64,000 bases of DNA from Ruminococcus sp. YRD2003 (GCA_900109435.1 FNZT01000008.1:1-64000); one strand, 5' to 3'; counted from the stretch's first letter, positions 33,424-42,411 are shown. The notes: generated by a model from the sequence alone, not told the origin. A program made the numbers and translations.

Positions 33424-36069
33424 ATGAAAAAATTCAAAAAAGCCATGGCAGCCGTAACCTGTGCTGTCATGACGGCAGTCTCCGCTCCCGCTCCGTTCCT
33501 CACGGACGCGGCTGACGAGGCAGCAGAGGAGCAGCAGTTCTGTGCTCCCATCAGCGAAGTCGTCACAGACTCGGGTCTCGATATCGACTACGCACGTGCG
33601 CTCCAGTATTCGCTGTATTTCTATGACGCGAATATGTGCGGTGTATTCAAGGAAAACGAGAACAAGCTCTCATGGCGCGGAAGCTGCCACACCTACGACG
33701 CTCACGTACCCATGATAGAGTGGGACAAGGAGACCAACAAGCAGAGCAAGGGCGGTACAAACCTTTCGGCAGAGTTCATGGAAAAGTACAAGGACGTGCT
33801 CGACCCCGACGGCGACGGTACTATCGACGTTTCTGGCGGCTTCCACGATGCAGGTGACCACGTTGAGTTCGGTATGCCCGAGAACTACTCGGCAGCAACT
33901 CTCGGCTGGGGCTACTATGAGTACCGCGATGTATTCAAGAAGCTTGAGCAGGACGAACACATGGAGACCATTCTCCGCCACTTCAACGACTACCTGATGA
34001 GGTGTACCTTCCTCGACGAGAACGGTACGGTCATCGCGCACTGCTATCAGGTCGGCGACGGCGATATCGACCACGCTATCTGGAACAACCCCGAGGTCGA
34101 CACCATGCCGCGTCCCGCATTCTTCCTCACGGCTGACAAGCCGCAGACAGACTATGTCGTATCCGCGTGTGCATCACTCGCTATCAACTACCTCAACTTC
34201 AAGGACACCGACGAGGAATACGCCGAGCAGTCGCTCAAATACGCAAAGGCGCTCTGGAAGTTTGCAAACGATAATGAGAAAGAGCTGTCCGATAACGCCG
34301 ACGGTCCTGGACGCTTCTACGGCTCCTCGAAATGGGAGGACGACTATTGCTGGGCTGCTGCATGGATGTACAAAGCCACAGGCGACGAGTCATGCTTCGA
34401 CTATGCGGTAAAGATATTCGATTACTACGCTCCCTCGGGCTGGTGCTACTGCTGGAACGATATGTGGGCAGGCGCAGGCGTAATGTGGGCAGTCGTAAAT
34501 CAGGAGCACCCCGAGCTTGACCTTGTTCAGAAGATCAGAGACGCTCAGGGCAAGAATCAGTATGTATTCGACGATTTCTGGGACGATGACTGCGTAGGCA
34601 AGTGTCTGAAAACATGGAAGCAGGATGAGACAAAGCAGGGCTTCGCATGGCTCGATACATGGGGAAGCTGCCGCTACAATACCGCAATGCAGCTTATATG
34701 TCTCATGTACGACAAGTACAAGAACAACGGCAAGGCGAGCGAATGGAGCGAATGGTCAAAGAAGCAGATGGATTATATCCTCGGCGACAACGATATCAGA
34801 TACAAGGAAGAGGCAAAATTCTCGGTCCTCGCAGGCAAAAACGGTACCCACGGTCCAAGATCGTTCATCGTAGGCTACAATGATACATCCGTAAAGAATC
34901 CCCACCACCGTGCAGCTTCAGGACTCCTCATGGCTGAGGACCCCCGCGAGCAGAGACACATTCTCTGGGGCGCACTCGCAGGCGGACCCGATTCCGATGA
35001 CAGCCACGACGATGCTACAAAGGACTGGACGGAAAACGAGGTTACCATCGACTATAATGCCTGCCTCCCCGCAGCAGCAGCAGGTCTGTACGCCTTGTAC
35101 GGCACCGAGGACATGGCTGTAACACCCAACTTCCCGCCCACGGACGAGAAGAGAGTATACGGCGGCGGTTCCGAGGGCTCTGGCGGAAGCGGCTACTGGG
35201 CAGAGGCGATCGCATACGACGTACTCAACGACGACGGCACAGGCTCTACGAATGTTTCATTCAAGGTACTCTCGGGCGAATCAAGCCCCTCCAAGAACCT
35301 CTCCGTAAGATATTATTTCAACGTATCCGAAAACAACAAGCCTGACATCTACGACGTAAAGGAGCTCTACGACCAGTCCAGCACAGAGGACGGCGCAGTC
35401 GGAGCTGACGGCGTGATCTCGGGTCCCCACAAGTACGACAAGGTCGCTGACACCTACTACGCCGAGATAAGCTGGGAGGACTACGTTATCGCCAATTCGG
35501 GCAAGAAATACCAGTTCAGCGTAGGCTTCTTCGGAAAGGGCTATACCGACTCCGCGACCAACAAATACATCTTCTACCAGTTCGACCCCAAGAACGACTG
35601 GAGCTACGACGGACTGAAAATGGGCAAGGACACCGACTTCTTCGCGGTTGACGACCCGCCCGAGGAGCGCTACGACCACATCTGCATCTACGCTGACGGC
35701 GTGCTCGTAGGCGGAATCGAGCCCGACGGCTCAGAGCCTGCCCCCAAGGAGACGGCAACTACTTCAAACAGCTCCTCAGCGAAGACGACCACGACATCAA
35801 AGGCTACAACCACGACAGCATCGGGCAAGAGCACAACAACAGACGGCAAATTGCTTCCAGGCGACGCCAACCTTGATGCAAAGGTAACGGTCGCTGACGC
35901 AGTAGCTATCCTTCAGGCGATCGCAAACAAGGACAAGTACGCGCTGAAACCGCAGGGAGCAAAGAATGCCGACGTCGCAGGAAACGGCGACGGTATCACG
36001 GCAGCCGATGCGCTCGCGATACAGAAGTACGACGCTAAGACGATCACCTCTCTCCCTGTAAAGGACTGA
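33424..36069 (+). CDS. Dockerin-bearing family 9 glycoside hydrolase (endoglucanase)
   Basis: 881 residues from ATG 33424 (GGAGGG upstream). Order: signal peptide (1 to ~35); GH9 barrel (about 45-570) with the base/nucleophile segment SGGFHDAGDHVEFG, then NPHHRAASG, and the acid Glu segment NEVTIDYNACLPAAAAGLYALYG; a beta-sandwich resembling CBM3 (about 590-750); a Thr/Ser/Lys linker; and a C-terminal dockerin (about 809-881) with two calcium-loop repeats (GDANLDAKVTVADAVAILQ and ADVAGNGDGITAADALAIQK). It should cut beta-1,4-glucan chains and dock onto a cohesin scaffold outside the cell. No cohesin gene is in the window. A terminator follows. Confidence 0.95.
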   Translation: MKKFKKAMAAVTCAVMTAVSAPAPFLTDAADEAAEEQQFCAPISEVVTDSGLDIDYARALQYSLYFYDANMCGVFKENENKLSWRGSCHTYDAHVPMIEWDKETNKQSKGGTNLSAEFMEKYKDVLDPDGDGTIDVSGGFHDAGDHVEFGMPENYSAATLGWGYYEYRDVFKKLEQDEHMETILRHFNDYLMRCTFLDENGTVIAHCYQVGDGDIDHAIWNNPEVDTMPRPAFFLTADKPQTDYVVSACASLAINYLNFKDTDEEYAEQSLKYAKALWKFANDNEKELSDNADGPGRFYGSSKWEDDYCWAAAWMYKATGDESCFDYAVKIFDYYAPSGWCYCWNDMWAGAGVMWAVVNQEHPELDLVQKIRDAQGKNQYVFDDFWDDDCVGKCLKTWKQDETKQGFAWLDTWGSCRYNTAMQLICLMYDKYKNNGKASEWSEWSKKQMDYILGDNDIRYKEEAKFSVLAGKNGTHGPRSFIVGYNDTSVKNPHHRAASGLLMAEDPREQRHILWGALAGGPDSDDSHDDATKDWTENEVTIDYNACLPAAAAGLYALYGTEDMAVTPNFPPTDEKRVYGGGSEGSGGSGYWAEAIAYDVLNDDGTGSTNVSFKVLSGESSPSKNLSVRYYFNVSENNKPDIYDVKELYDQSSTEDGAVGADGVISGPHKYDKVADTYYAEISWEDYVIANSGKKYQFSVGFFGKGYTDSATNKYIFYQFDPKNDWSYDGLKMGKDTDFFAVDDPPEERYDHICIYADGVLVGGIEPDGSEPAPKETATTSNSSSAKTTTTSKATTTTASGKSTTTDGKLLPGDANLDAKVTVADAVAILQAIANKDKYALKPQGAKNADVAGNGDGITAADALAIQKYDAKTITSLPVKD

Positions 36070-36109
36070 TGAACGGACTCAGCGAATACAGTGACGAAGA
36101 CAAATAAAG

Positions 36110-36152
36110 AAAGGGAACACTGCCTGTATGGCAGCGTTCCCTTTTCCTTTTA
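36110..36152 (+). terminator. Terminator of the cellulase gene
   Basis: The stem GGGAAC-CTGCC/GGCAG-GTTCCC (36113-36141) is followed by TTTTCCTTTT. Confidence 0.8.
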
Positions 36153-36278
36153 TCCGACAAGGAGCAGTATAACAGTTTATCACATATTTCGGCGTTTTCC
36201 GATATATGCCTGCACGTCAGAATCCCCTCGTAAAACGAACAGTTTGCAGATAATGCTCCTGAAAATTCCCCGAAGCAC

Positions 36279-38201
36279 TCAACTGAATTTGTACATTTCA
36301 AAGCAGACGATTGCAGAAATGACCGCAGAATTACATAAAACACTTATGACATATCGGCAGATTCCGTGCTTCTCTGTGAGAAGTCCGAGAACAGCCGCAA
36401 ATGAAGCCGCTCCGCACACAGCCATACATATCATCTGTGATATTCCGATAGCTGCGGAAACTGCCCTGTTCACACCGCTCGAACTGCTCACAAAAACGAC
36501 GTATGCAGTTATCATTACCAGCACAGAAACAAGCCACGCAGTCTGTCCTGCAATCATTACCGCAGAGCCTCTGCAAGGTCTGTAGGCATTGTGTTTTTTC
36601 AGCTTGCGGCGTATGAGCATCATGTAAACGGCAGCAACACCGAGCAGCAGATACACCACCAACAGGCAAAGCTCGGCAATGTAGTGCGGCTCAAGAACAC
36701 CGCTGTGTGAAGGCATATTAACGAGCTGAGCATAAGAGAGGACCGATGTGCCGTCATTATAGTCCTTTATCCCCATAAGCAGAGCCCCCTCATCCACAGC
36801 ATTGAAATCCACAGAATCCACGAGCCTTTTCTTGCTTTCTTTATTCACATCGGAAAGACCGTATTCATCCACGGCATCATATGTTATCTGATACGCACCG
36901 CTGCCGATGCTCTGAACATTCTCGACTCTGACAGCATTAAAGAACGCGATGGATTTGAATATCCCCCTGCGCGGAAGCTCTGCGGGCAGATAATACCTGC
37001 TCAGCCTTGTTTCTTTCGATGTACTGTCCGCATATTTTTGTGAAGAGAGCGTACCGAAGAACCATTCGGGGAAGTCAAGAAAGTAGTGATTGTCGTCGTC
37101 AGACTGATTTATCATCACCACAAGTCCGAGTTCAGACTCGGGGTCAAGCAGCATTTTCACACGGCTTGCCGCTGTTGCTCCCTCGTGACCGTATGTGCGG
37201 ACGGCGAATTCCTGACACTGCAAACCGTGAGCGCACAGCGGTATATCAGACTCGCCATAGTATGAAGTAGCACCGAACAACTCAGCTTGCGTATCAGCGC
37301 TCTGAAACAGCGGAGAATCCTTATCCAGCAGAGCCTGAGAAAAAGTCATCAGGTCGGAAAGTGTGCTTACAGCGGAGCCTGACGGATAGAGGGCAAGATA
37401 GTTCAGACAGGTTCCTTTGTCGGTCAGAGCTGCGCCGTTTTCATATGTTTTCATTTTTCTGCGCTGTTCATACACCCACGGATTATCGCTGTGAGTCGCA
37501 CCTACGGAAGTATGCTCCATTCCGAGAGGCTCAAGGATATGCTCGTGAACATAATCGCAGTAGTCCTGACCGGCGGCGCACTCAATGACATATCCTGCAA
37601 CAGCCGCGCTGTAAAGCGAATCGACAGGCACCTCACCGGGACGATAGACCTGTACAGGCTCGGCTGCACGAAGCTCATCCGCGAGGGACAATACGGAAGC
37701 TTCGTCCTTTTTCCATATCCGAGACGAGCTTTCCTGCCAGCCTGCTGTGCCGTTCATAAGCTCGGTCATAGTGACAGGTTCATCATAAGTAAGATGCTTA
37801 AAAAAACCGTCAGGCAGGTAGTCTCTTATGTCACGGTCAAGGTCGAGCTTACCCTGTTCCCGCAGCTGCATAGCGCTGACCCATATCAGCGTCTGTGAGA
37901 CCTCGCCCCATTCAAACACCGAGCTTTCATCGGTACGGGCATTCAGTCCGACATCGGTACAGGCATAATATCCCGTGCAGAGTACCTCGTCGGCATTGAA
38001 TGCGCCAATTGCGGTAGCTCCCCATTTCTTTTCAGCCATATCTATATCGTTTTCCTGAAAATCGAGCAAATGCTCGAAATCGCTCTGACTAACACCCGAA
38101 GGAAAAATGATCTCGTCGGCGCTTGCAGCGAGAAAAGACGGATCCGCCGATATAGCTGCGGAGCAGAGAAGTGAAGCCGTAATTATGAGTAATTTTTTCA
38201 T
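36279..38201 (-). CDS. Membrane-anchored beta-lactamase-fold protein lacking catalytic residues
   Basis: 640 residues from ATG 38201, with GGAG upstream. Signal peptide 1-~29, then an extracytoplasmic class C beta-lactamase/PBP4*-like domain (about 45-400), a second globular region, and four membrane helices near the C-terminus (about 525-640). The fold is recognisable from TEWGxxSxxLIW-type and RPGEVPVDSLYSAAVAGYVIE segments. The S-x-x-K site reads E100-V-S-Q103, the Y-x-N site reads Y197-S-A199 and the late motif is HEG (339-341), so nucleophile, lysine and asparagine are all replaced. It is probably a binding or sensing protein. It is last in the GntR-ABC operon, 13 bases from the permease. 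Confidence 0.8.
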   Translation of the reverse strand: MKKLLIITASLLCSAAISADPSFLAASADEIIFPSGVSQSDFEHLLDFQENDIDMAEKKWGATAIGAFNADEVLCTGYYACTDVGLNARTDESSVFEWGEVSQTLIWVSAMQLREQGKLDLDRDIRDYLPDGFFKHLTYDEPVTMTELMNGTAGWQESSSRIWKKDEASVLSLADELRAAEPVQVYRPGEVPVDSLYSAAVAGYVIECAAGQDYCDYVHEHILEPLGMEHTSVGATHSDNPWVYEQRRKMKTYENGAALTDKGTCLNYLALYPSGSAVSTLSDLMTFSQALLDKDSPLFQSADTQAELFGATSYYGESDIPLCAHGLQCQEFAVRTYGHEGATAASRVKMLLDPESELGLVVMINQSDDDNHYFLDFPEWFFGTLSSQKYADSTSKETRLSRYYLPAELPRRGIFKSIAFFNAVRVENVQSIGSGAYQITYDAVDEYGLSDVNKESKKRLVDSVDFNAVDEGALLMGIKDYNDGTSVLSYAQLVNMPSHSGVLEPHYIAELCLLVVYLLLGVAAVYMMLIRRKLKKHNAYRPCRGSAVMIAGQTAWLVSVLVMITAYVVFVSSSSGVNRAVSAAIGISQMICMAVCGAASFAAVLGLLTEKHGICRYVISVLCNSAVISAIVCFEMYKFS

Positions 38202-38214
38202 ATAAAGCATCTCC

Positions 38215-38964
38215 TCACAGCTCCTTGTCTTCGTATTCGCAAACGCTGCATACATATCTGTACGCCACAGTCAGCGCGGCTAAGGTCAGGACAGCAGCCA
38301 TCAGCATTATCCCGTCGGCAGCACTCCCAAGCACCCGCACAAGGTCAACGATGAATCCAAGTGCAGGGACAGACGGGAGCAGGTCTGCGAAAACAAGCAG
38401 GAAGAGAAAAATGAGCACTCCCGAAATGACCAGCGCCCGTATATATTCTTTCATTCCCGCCTTGCGGATACCGCCTGTTTTTGATGTTATCGACATTTTT
38501 CCGCCGCCCGAGAAGTACCTGCGCAGCTTGCCTGAGATGACCACAGCTCCTGCTGCAAATGCAGCGGCATAGGGTGCATTGAATGAGGAAAGGAAGAGTA
38601 TGATGCCCTGATGCTGCTGATTTACGACTGCAAGGACCATAATTACATAGAACAGCAGACTAATCCCCGTATACAGCGAAATTGTCAGCAAAAACCGCGA
38701 ATCCACAACATCCTTTCTGCATACGGGAAGGACAGAGTTCATTTTCTCGCTGTGGTATTTCATCTCGTTCCCGAACAGCATAGGCACAAAGAAAAAGCTC
38801 ATGAGGGGCGGTACGAGTATCGCCATAAACGGCGCAATACAGGTCAATGCACCGAATGTGAGGCACATTATAAGCACAATCAGCTTCAGACTGTTTTTGC
38901 CGCCGTTCATCATGATAATGTCAGCGCGTATAAGTGAGAACAGTCTTTTTGATTCGTTTTTCAT
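38215..38964 (-). CDS. ABC-2-type permease subunit
   Basis: 249 residues with about six hydrophobic segments. The N-terminus (LFSLIRADIIMM...) and the 'FGNEMKYHSEKMNSVLPVCRKDVVDSR' loop, in pieces, resemble ABC2_membrane_2 permeases. It should form the membrane path of the exporter encoded upstream together with the next permease. The 11-base gap to the preceding permease and 13-base gap to the beta-lactamase-like gene indicate one message. Transport substrate unknown. Confidence 0.75.
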   Translation of the reverse strand: MKNESKRLFSLIRADIIMMNGGKNSLKLIVLIMCLTFGALTCIAPFMAILVPPLMSFFFVPMLFGNEMKYHSEKMNSVLPVCRKDVVDSRFLLTISLYTGISLLFYVIMVLAVVNQQHQGIILFLSSFNAPYAAAFAAGAVVISGKLRRYFSGGGKMSITSKTGGIRKAGMKEYIRALVISGVLIFLFLLVFADLLPSVPALGFIVDLVRVLGSAADGIMLMAAVLTLAALTVAYRYVCSVCEYEDKEL

Positions 38965-38975
38965 TTTTGCGCCTC

Positions 38976-39728
38976 CTAAATCTCACGCTCGGACACTATG
39001 CGTGCCGTTATCTCGCCGAATGCAAGACAGACCGCAAGCATTGCTGCATTTGCGGCAGCGCCGAAACCAACAGCTCCGCCGACGGAAACAGCTGCGCAGT
39101 TCTCTGCGATATGCGACAGATTAAACTGAGGTATCAGCGAGGTGTGCGCCGAGAGAAGATACGCTCCGCCGATCACAGCCGACACAGCAGCAACACCGAT
39201 GATAACGGAACGGAAGAGATTTTCCCTTCCGTATATCAGGCTCATCAATTCCATATAAGCCTCAGCTATGCAGCAAAGCGCAGCCACAGCAAATACAGCA
39301 AGGTACACCACAGCAGGAGTGTCATATATATAGTGCATATAGTTCAGCATTTCCCTGCTGCGTTCGGCACTGCGATCAACACTGAAAATCAGCGCGTTAA
39401 GGTCAAGCACCGTTGAAAAAGCTGCAATTATGAGTTCTGTTATCTCACAGAACAGAAATGCAGCAAATATGTATATGAACCTTGCCCTTGTGACGTTTCT
39501 CCTGTCGACGGGAAGAGTACCGTAGAGCCTGTCAAATCCGTTCCTGTCCGCAATATCCTGCAAGGGATGTACAAAGCCGAAAACACAGAAGGTGACCATT
39601 ACAGCGATCAGCGGAGACAGCATCATGCTCAGCACCATACAGAACAGTATGACGAAGATAAATTCCCCCATAGACACAGGGCGCATCGTAAGAAAGTCAA
39701 AGCGTATCACATTCAGTATGTCCCGCAT
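38976..39728 (-). CDS. ABC-2-type permease subunit
   Basis: 250 residues from ATG 39728 (GGAGG eight bases before). It starts inside the end of the ATPase gene (overlap 39697-39728), so translation is coupled. About six membrane helices; the loop DRNGFDRLYGTLPVDRRNVTRARF has the same layout as the corresponding loop of the neighbouring permease, so the two are paralogous partners, likely a heterodimer. Both are related to permeases paired with YtrA-regulated transporters. Confidence 0.75.
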   Translation of the reverse strand: MRDILNVIRFDFLTMRPVSMGEFIFVILFCMVLSMMLSPLIAVMVTFCVFGFVHPLQDIADRNGFDRLYGTLPVDRRNVTRARFIYIFAAFLFCEITELIIAAFSTVLDLNALIFSVDRSAERSREMLNYMHYIYDTPAVVYLAVFAVAALCCIAEAYMELMSLIYGRENLFRSVIIGVAAVSAVIGGAYLLSAHTSLIPQFNLSHIAENCAAVSVGGAVGFGAAANAAMLAVCLAFGEITARIVSEREI

Positions 39729-40581
39729 TCTTAGCCTCCTTGGCAATATAAACCAGTATCTCGTCAATGCTTGCCTTTTCGCAAATCAAAGCGTCGGGCA
39801 GCCCCCTCATATCCTCAGTCCGAATCATAGCTTCAAAGCCGTTGCGATAGCTGTGAAAGCCTATCATACGTCCTTTCAGCCCGTCAGGAACAGCGCTCTC
39901 CGCACCCTTGACCACAGCGTAGCTCTCCGCAAGGTCGTCCTTGCTGCCTGTGAACCACACACTGCCATTGTTGAGGATAGTGACATAATCCGCGATCCTC
40001 TCCACATCAGCGGTTATATGTGTAGAGAAGAGTATCCCGCGGTTCTCGTCGAGAATATAGTCAGAGAGTATGTCGAGCAGTTCATCGCGGGCTACGGGGT
40101 CAAGACCGCTCGTAGGTTCATCGAGTATGAGAAGCTCGGGCTTATGAGCGAGGGCGATAGTCACCATCAGCTTCATCTTCATACCCTTGGAGAAATCGCC
40201 GACACAGCGGTCATCAGGAAGACTGAAACGTTTCAGGTATGCGAAAAAATCATCACTGTCCCACTTCGTATAAAAAGGACGGATCTGCTGTTCTATCTGC
40301 CTTGCGGTGAGGTGCTCGGCGAGGTACATACTGTCGAAAACCACGCCGAGACGCTGTTTTATCTCTATCGTATCCTTGACGCTGTCCAGACCGAACACAC
40401 TGATGCTTCCGCTGTCAAACTTAGTCATATTCATTATCGAGCGGATAGTTGTTGTCTTGCCCGAGCCATTCTGCCCGACAAATCCCATAATATAGCCTTT
40501 CGGAAGTGCGAACGTGACATTCTTGAGCGAAAAGTCTCTGTAAGATTTGCATAGTCCGTTTATTTCGAGAATGTTTTCCAT
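39697..40581 (-). CDS. ABC transporter ATP-binding protein
   Basis: 294 residues. Walker A GQNGSGKTT (about 36-44), signature VGDFSKGMKMKL (LSGGQ variant), Walker B LLILDEPTSGLD and the switch His in FSTHITADVE are complete. A C-terminal extension of ~70 residues is typical of the ABC-2 exporters of the CcmA/YtrB type. It lies one base after the GntR regulator gene and overlaps the first permease, so it is the motor of this export system. Confidence 0.93.
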   Translation of the reverse strand: MENILEINGLCKSYRDFSLKNVTFALPKGYIMGFVGQNGSGKTTTIRSIMNMTKFDSGSISVFGLDSVKDTIEIKQRLGVVFDSMYLAEHLTARQIEQQIRPFYTKWDSDDFFAYLKRFSLPDDRCVGDFSKGMKMKLMVTIALAHKPELLILDEPTSGLDPVARDELLDILSDYILDENRGILFSTHITADVERIADYVTILNNGSVWFTGSKDDLAESYAVVKGAESAVPDGLKGRMIGFHSYRNGFEAMIRTEDMRGLPDALICEKASIDEILVYIAKEAKNAGHTECDTL

Positions 40582-40582
40582 A

Positions 40583-40954
40583 TCAGTCCTCCATAAATTT
40601 TCTCAGTGCAGCAGCGATCTCATCGTCGCTTAGTCCTGCATTGCGTCCGTTTTCGACCGCCTTCTGCAAACCGTCTTCCATCTCGAAGAGCATACGCTCC
40701 TTCAGCAGCTCGTTGTTCCGTGAAGCAACATAGTAGCCCTTGCCCGTGATAGACGTTATAAAGCCCTCGTCAAGGAGGTCATTATAAACCCTCGTAGTCG
40801 TGATAACGCTTATTTTCAGATCGCGAGCGAGCTGCCGTATTGACGGAAGCTGCTCGTCCTCTGCGAGTGTCCCGTCGAGTATCTGAGTCTTCATCTGCTG
40901 CTTGATCTGCTCGTAGATAGGCAGCTCTGATTTATTTTTTATTACAATTACCAT
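40583..40954 (-). CDS. GntR/YtrA-family transcriptional regulator
   Basis: 123 residues from ATG 40954 with AGAGGA upstream; the longer frame runs back into its own promoter. The winged helix-turn-helix (about 10-75: SELPIYEQIKQQM, LPSIRQLARDLKISVITTTRVYNDL, GKGYYVA) is followed by the short helical YtrA-type effector tail (about 80-122, ending DDEIAAALRKFMED). Regulators of this kind repress linked ABC transporters and are often relieved by cell-wall-active compounds. A perfect inverted repeat over its promoter supports autoregulation of the whole five-gene operon. Confidence 0.92.
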   Translation of the reverse strand: MVIVIKNKSELPIYEQIKQQMKTQILDGTLAEDEQLPSIRQLARDLKISVITTTRVYNDLLDEGFITSITGKGYYVASRNNELLKERMLFEMEDGLQKAVENGRNAGLSDDEIAAALRKFMED

Positions 40955-40963
40955 AATCGTTCC

Positions 40964-41023
40964 TCTGTTATACTGCACATATGATGTTATATACAGTATA
41001 ACAGAACGAGCAGATTTTGTCAA
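40964..41023 (-). promoter_or_regulatory. Promoter and operator of the GntR-ABC operon
   Basis: On the minus strand TTGACA (41023-41018) and TATACT (41000-40995) are 17 bases apart. A perfect 12-bp inverted repeat, TCTGTTATACTG (40964-40975) and CAGTATAACAGA (40994-41005), covers the -10 box and the transcription start, the expected site for a self-repressing GntR protein. Confidence 0.85.
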
Positions 41024-41069
41024 GGGGGAGCTGTCATAAAAAGCGGAATTATATGCAAAGAGAGTAATT

Positions 41070-41120
41070 TAACTAAAAAACAGTGCCATTCCCCGACAGC
41101 GGAGAGTGGCACTGTTTTTG
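41070..41120 (-). terminator. Terminator downstream of cysK
   Basis: The 13-bp perfect stem AAAAACAGTGCCA/TGGCACTGTTTTT (41076-41088 and 41107-41119) is followed on the minus strand by more T. It separates cysK from the GntR operon. Confidence 0.8.
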
Positions 41121-41138
41121 CAAAATAGGCACACACTT

Positions 41139-41248
41139 AAGGGCTGTACTTATACGGAAGCATTGCGGGACATATATCGGGGGAACCCTTTTTCAAAAGG
41201 GTTTCCCTCAATTAATATCCGTATTGCTTCTGTATGAATACAGTCCTT
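41139..41248. repeat. MITE-like repeat, short copy
   Basis: The terminal inverted repeats are AAGGGCTGTACTTATACGG at the left and ...GAATACAGTCCTT at the right, whose complement is AAGGACTGTATTCATACAG. The ~110-bp copy lacks the central 26-bp palindrome of the long copies and keeps only the AAAGGGTTTCCCTCAAT-type inner arm. A weaker outer repeat (AATAGGC) extends the symmetry to about 41125-41264, reaching the cysK stop codon. Confidence 0.75.
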
Positions 41249-41262
41249 AAAAGGGAGCCTAT

Positions 41263-42192
41263 TTATTCGTCGAATAAAGGGGTCGAGAAGTAGCGTTCCG
41301 CAGTGTCGGGGAGGATAGTGACGACCGTCTTGCCCTTGCCGAGTTTCTCCGCCATTTTCAGTGCAGCAGCAACATTAGTTCCGCTCGAAATACCACACAT
41401 TATGCCCTCCTTGGAGGCGAGGTCTTTCGCGGTCCTGATAGCCTCCTCATCGGTGACGATATAGATATCGTCGTAGATGTTCTGGTTCAGGATATCGGGG
41501 ATTATTCCGTCGCCGATGCCCATTTGCAGGTGTGTACCGATGTTTCCGCCTGCAAGGATCGCCGCATTCTCGGGCTCGACAGCCCATATCAGCATATCGG
41601 GATACTGCGATTTCAGCGTCTCGCCGATGCCTGTGATAGTACCGCCCGTGCCTATTCCCGAACAGAATCCGTCTATCCTGCCCGCAGTCTGCTCCAGTAT
41701 CTCCAGTGCGGTGTGGTACTTATGGGCGTAGATATTGTTCACATTTGCAAACTGCTGAGGGACGAAAACGTTCTTGTTCTCCTCAGCCATTCTGAGCGCG
41801 GTATCAAGGCACTCCTGAATACACTTGCCGATATCGCCGTCATCGTGTATGAGTATGACCTCGGCACCGTAATGGCGGACGAGTTTGCGGCGCTCCTCGC
41901 TGACGGAGTCGGGCATGATTATCACCGTTTTATAGCCGCGAACTGCTCCTACAAGAGCGAGACCGATGCCCTGATTTCCGCTTGTAGGCTCGACGATTAT
42001 CGTATCCTTGGTTATCTTGCCCTCCTGCTCAGCATGAAGTATCATGTTGTAGGCTGTACGGGTCTTTATAGAGCCGCCGACGTTCAGTCCCTCGAACTTG
42101 ACGAGAACTTCGGCGCTGTCAGGCTTGTTCATGCGGCTGAGCCTTATCATAGGTGTGTGTCCCATTGCCTCAATTATGTTGTTATATACCAT
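41263..42192 (-). CDS. cysK: Cysteine synthase (O-acetylserine sulfhydrylase)
   Basis: 309 residues, fold type II PLP enzyme. The PLP lysine is in GGSIKTRTAYNMI; most homologues have Lys-Asp-Arg where this has Lys-Thr-Arg. Further PLP contacts are EPTSGNQGIGLA (most have GNTG), GIGTGGTITG and GISSGTNVAA. It makes cysteine from O-acetylserine and sulfide. The Asn-Gln substitution in the asparagine loop occurs in part of the family, so specificity within cysteine-synthase-like enzymes is not fully certain. It is transcribed from a promoter 190 bases upstream through a structured leader. Confidence 0.88.
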   Translation of the reverse strand: MVYNNIIEAMGHTPMIRLSRMNKPDSAEVLVKFEGLNVGGSIKTRTAYNMILHAEQEGKITKDTIIVEPTSGNQGIGLALVGAVRGYKTVIIMPDSVSEERRKLVRHYGAEVILIHDDGDIGKCIQECLDTALRMAEENKNVFVPQQFANVNNIYAHKYHTALEILEQTAGRIDGFCSGIGTGGTITGIGETLKSQYPDMLIWAVEPENAAILAGGNIGTHLQMGIGDGIIPDILNQNIYDDIYIVTDEEAIRTAKDLASKEGIMCGISSGTNVAAALKMAEKLGKGKTVVTILPDTAERYFSTPLFDE

Positions 42193-42411
42193 TTGATGTT
42201 TCTCCTTAATGCGTTATGAGTTCTGAGCAATGTCTGCTCAGCGGCTAAAAATCGGCAATATTCAGCTTTTTAAAGCCGATCGCGAAATGTGACGCAAAGT
42301 CCCGATCATATGGAGATCCTGCACCACCACGAACTTGGTTCATGGCGATAACCGCCTGACGGCGGTTATCGCAGACAAATTAATTATAACACAGGTTATA
42401 AATAAAAGCAA
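42193..42411 (-). promoter_or_regulatory. Promoter and structured leader of cysK
   Basis: On the minus strand TTGCTT (42411-42406) and TATAAT (42388-42383) have a 17-base spacer. The leader of ~185 bases starts with a perfect 12-bp hairpin GCGATAACCGCC/GGCGGTTATCGC (42372-42345) and contains further stems: GATCG/CGATC around GGACTTTGCGTC, and CTGAGCA/TGCTCAG. None ends in a T run. The ribosome binding site is AAGGAG. I cannot match it to SAM, T-box or other known riboswitches. Confidence 0.6.

Noticed and set aside
42280-42345. GACGCAAAG on the plus strand resembling part of a c-di-GMP-I riboswitch
   Set aside because: The rest of the riboswitch consensus is missing, and it would read away from any plus-strand gene; the minus-strand cysK leader explains the DNA better.
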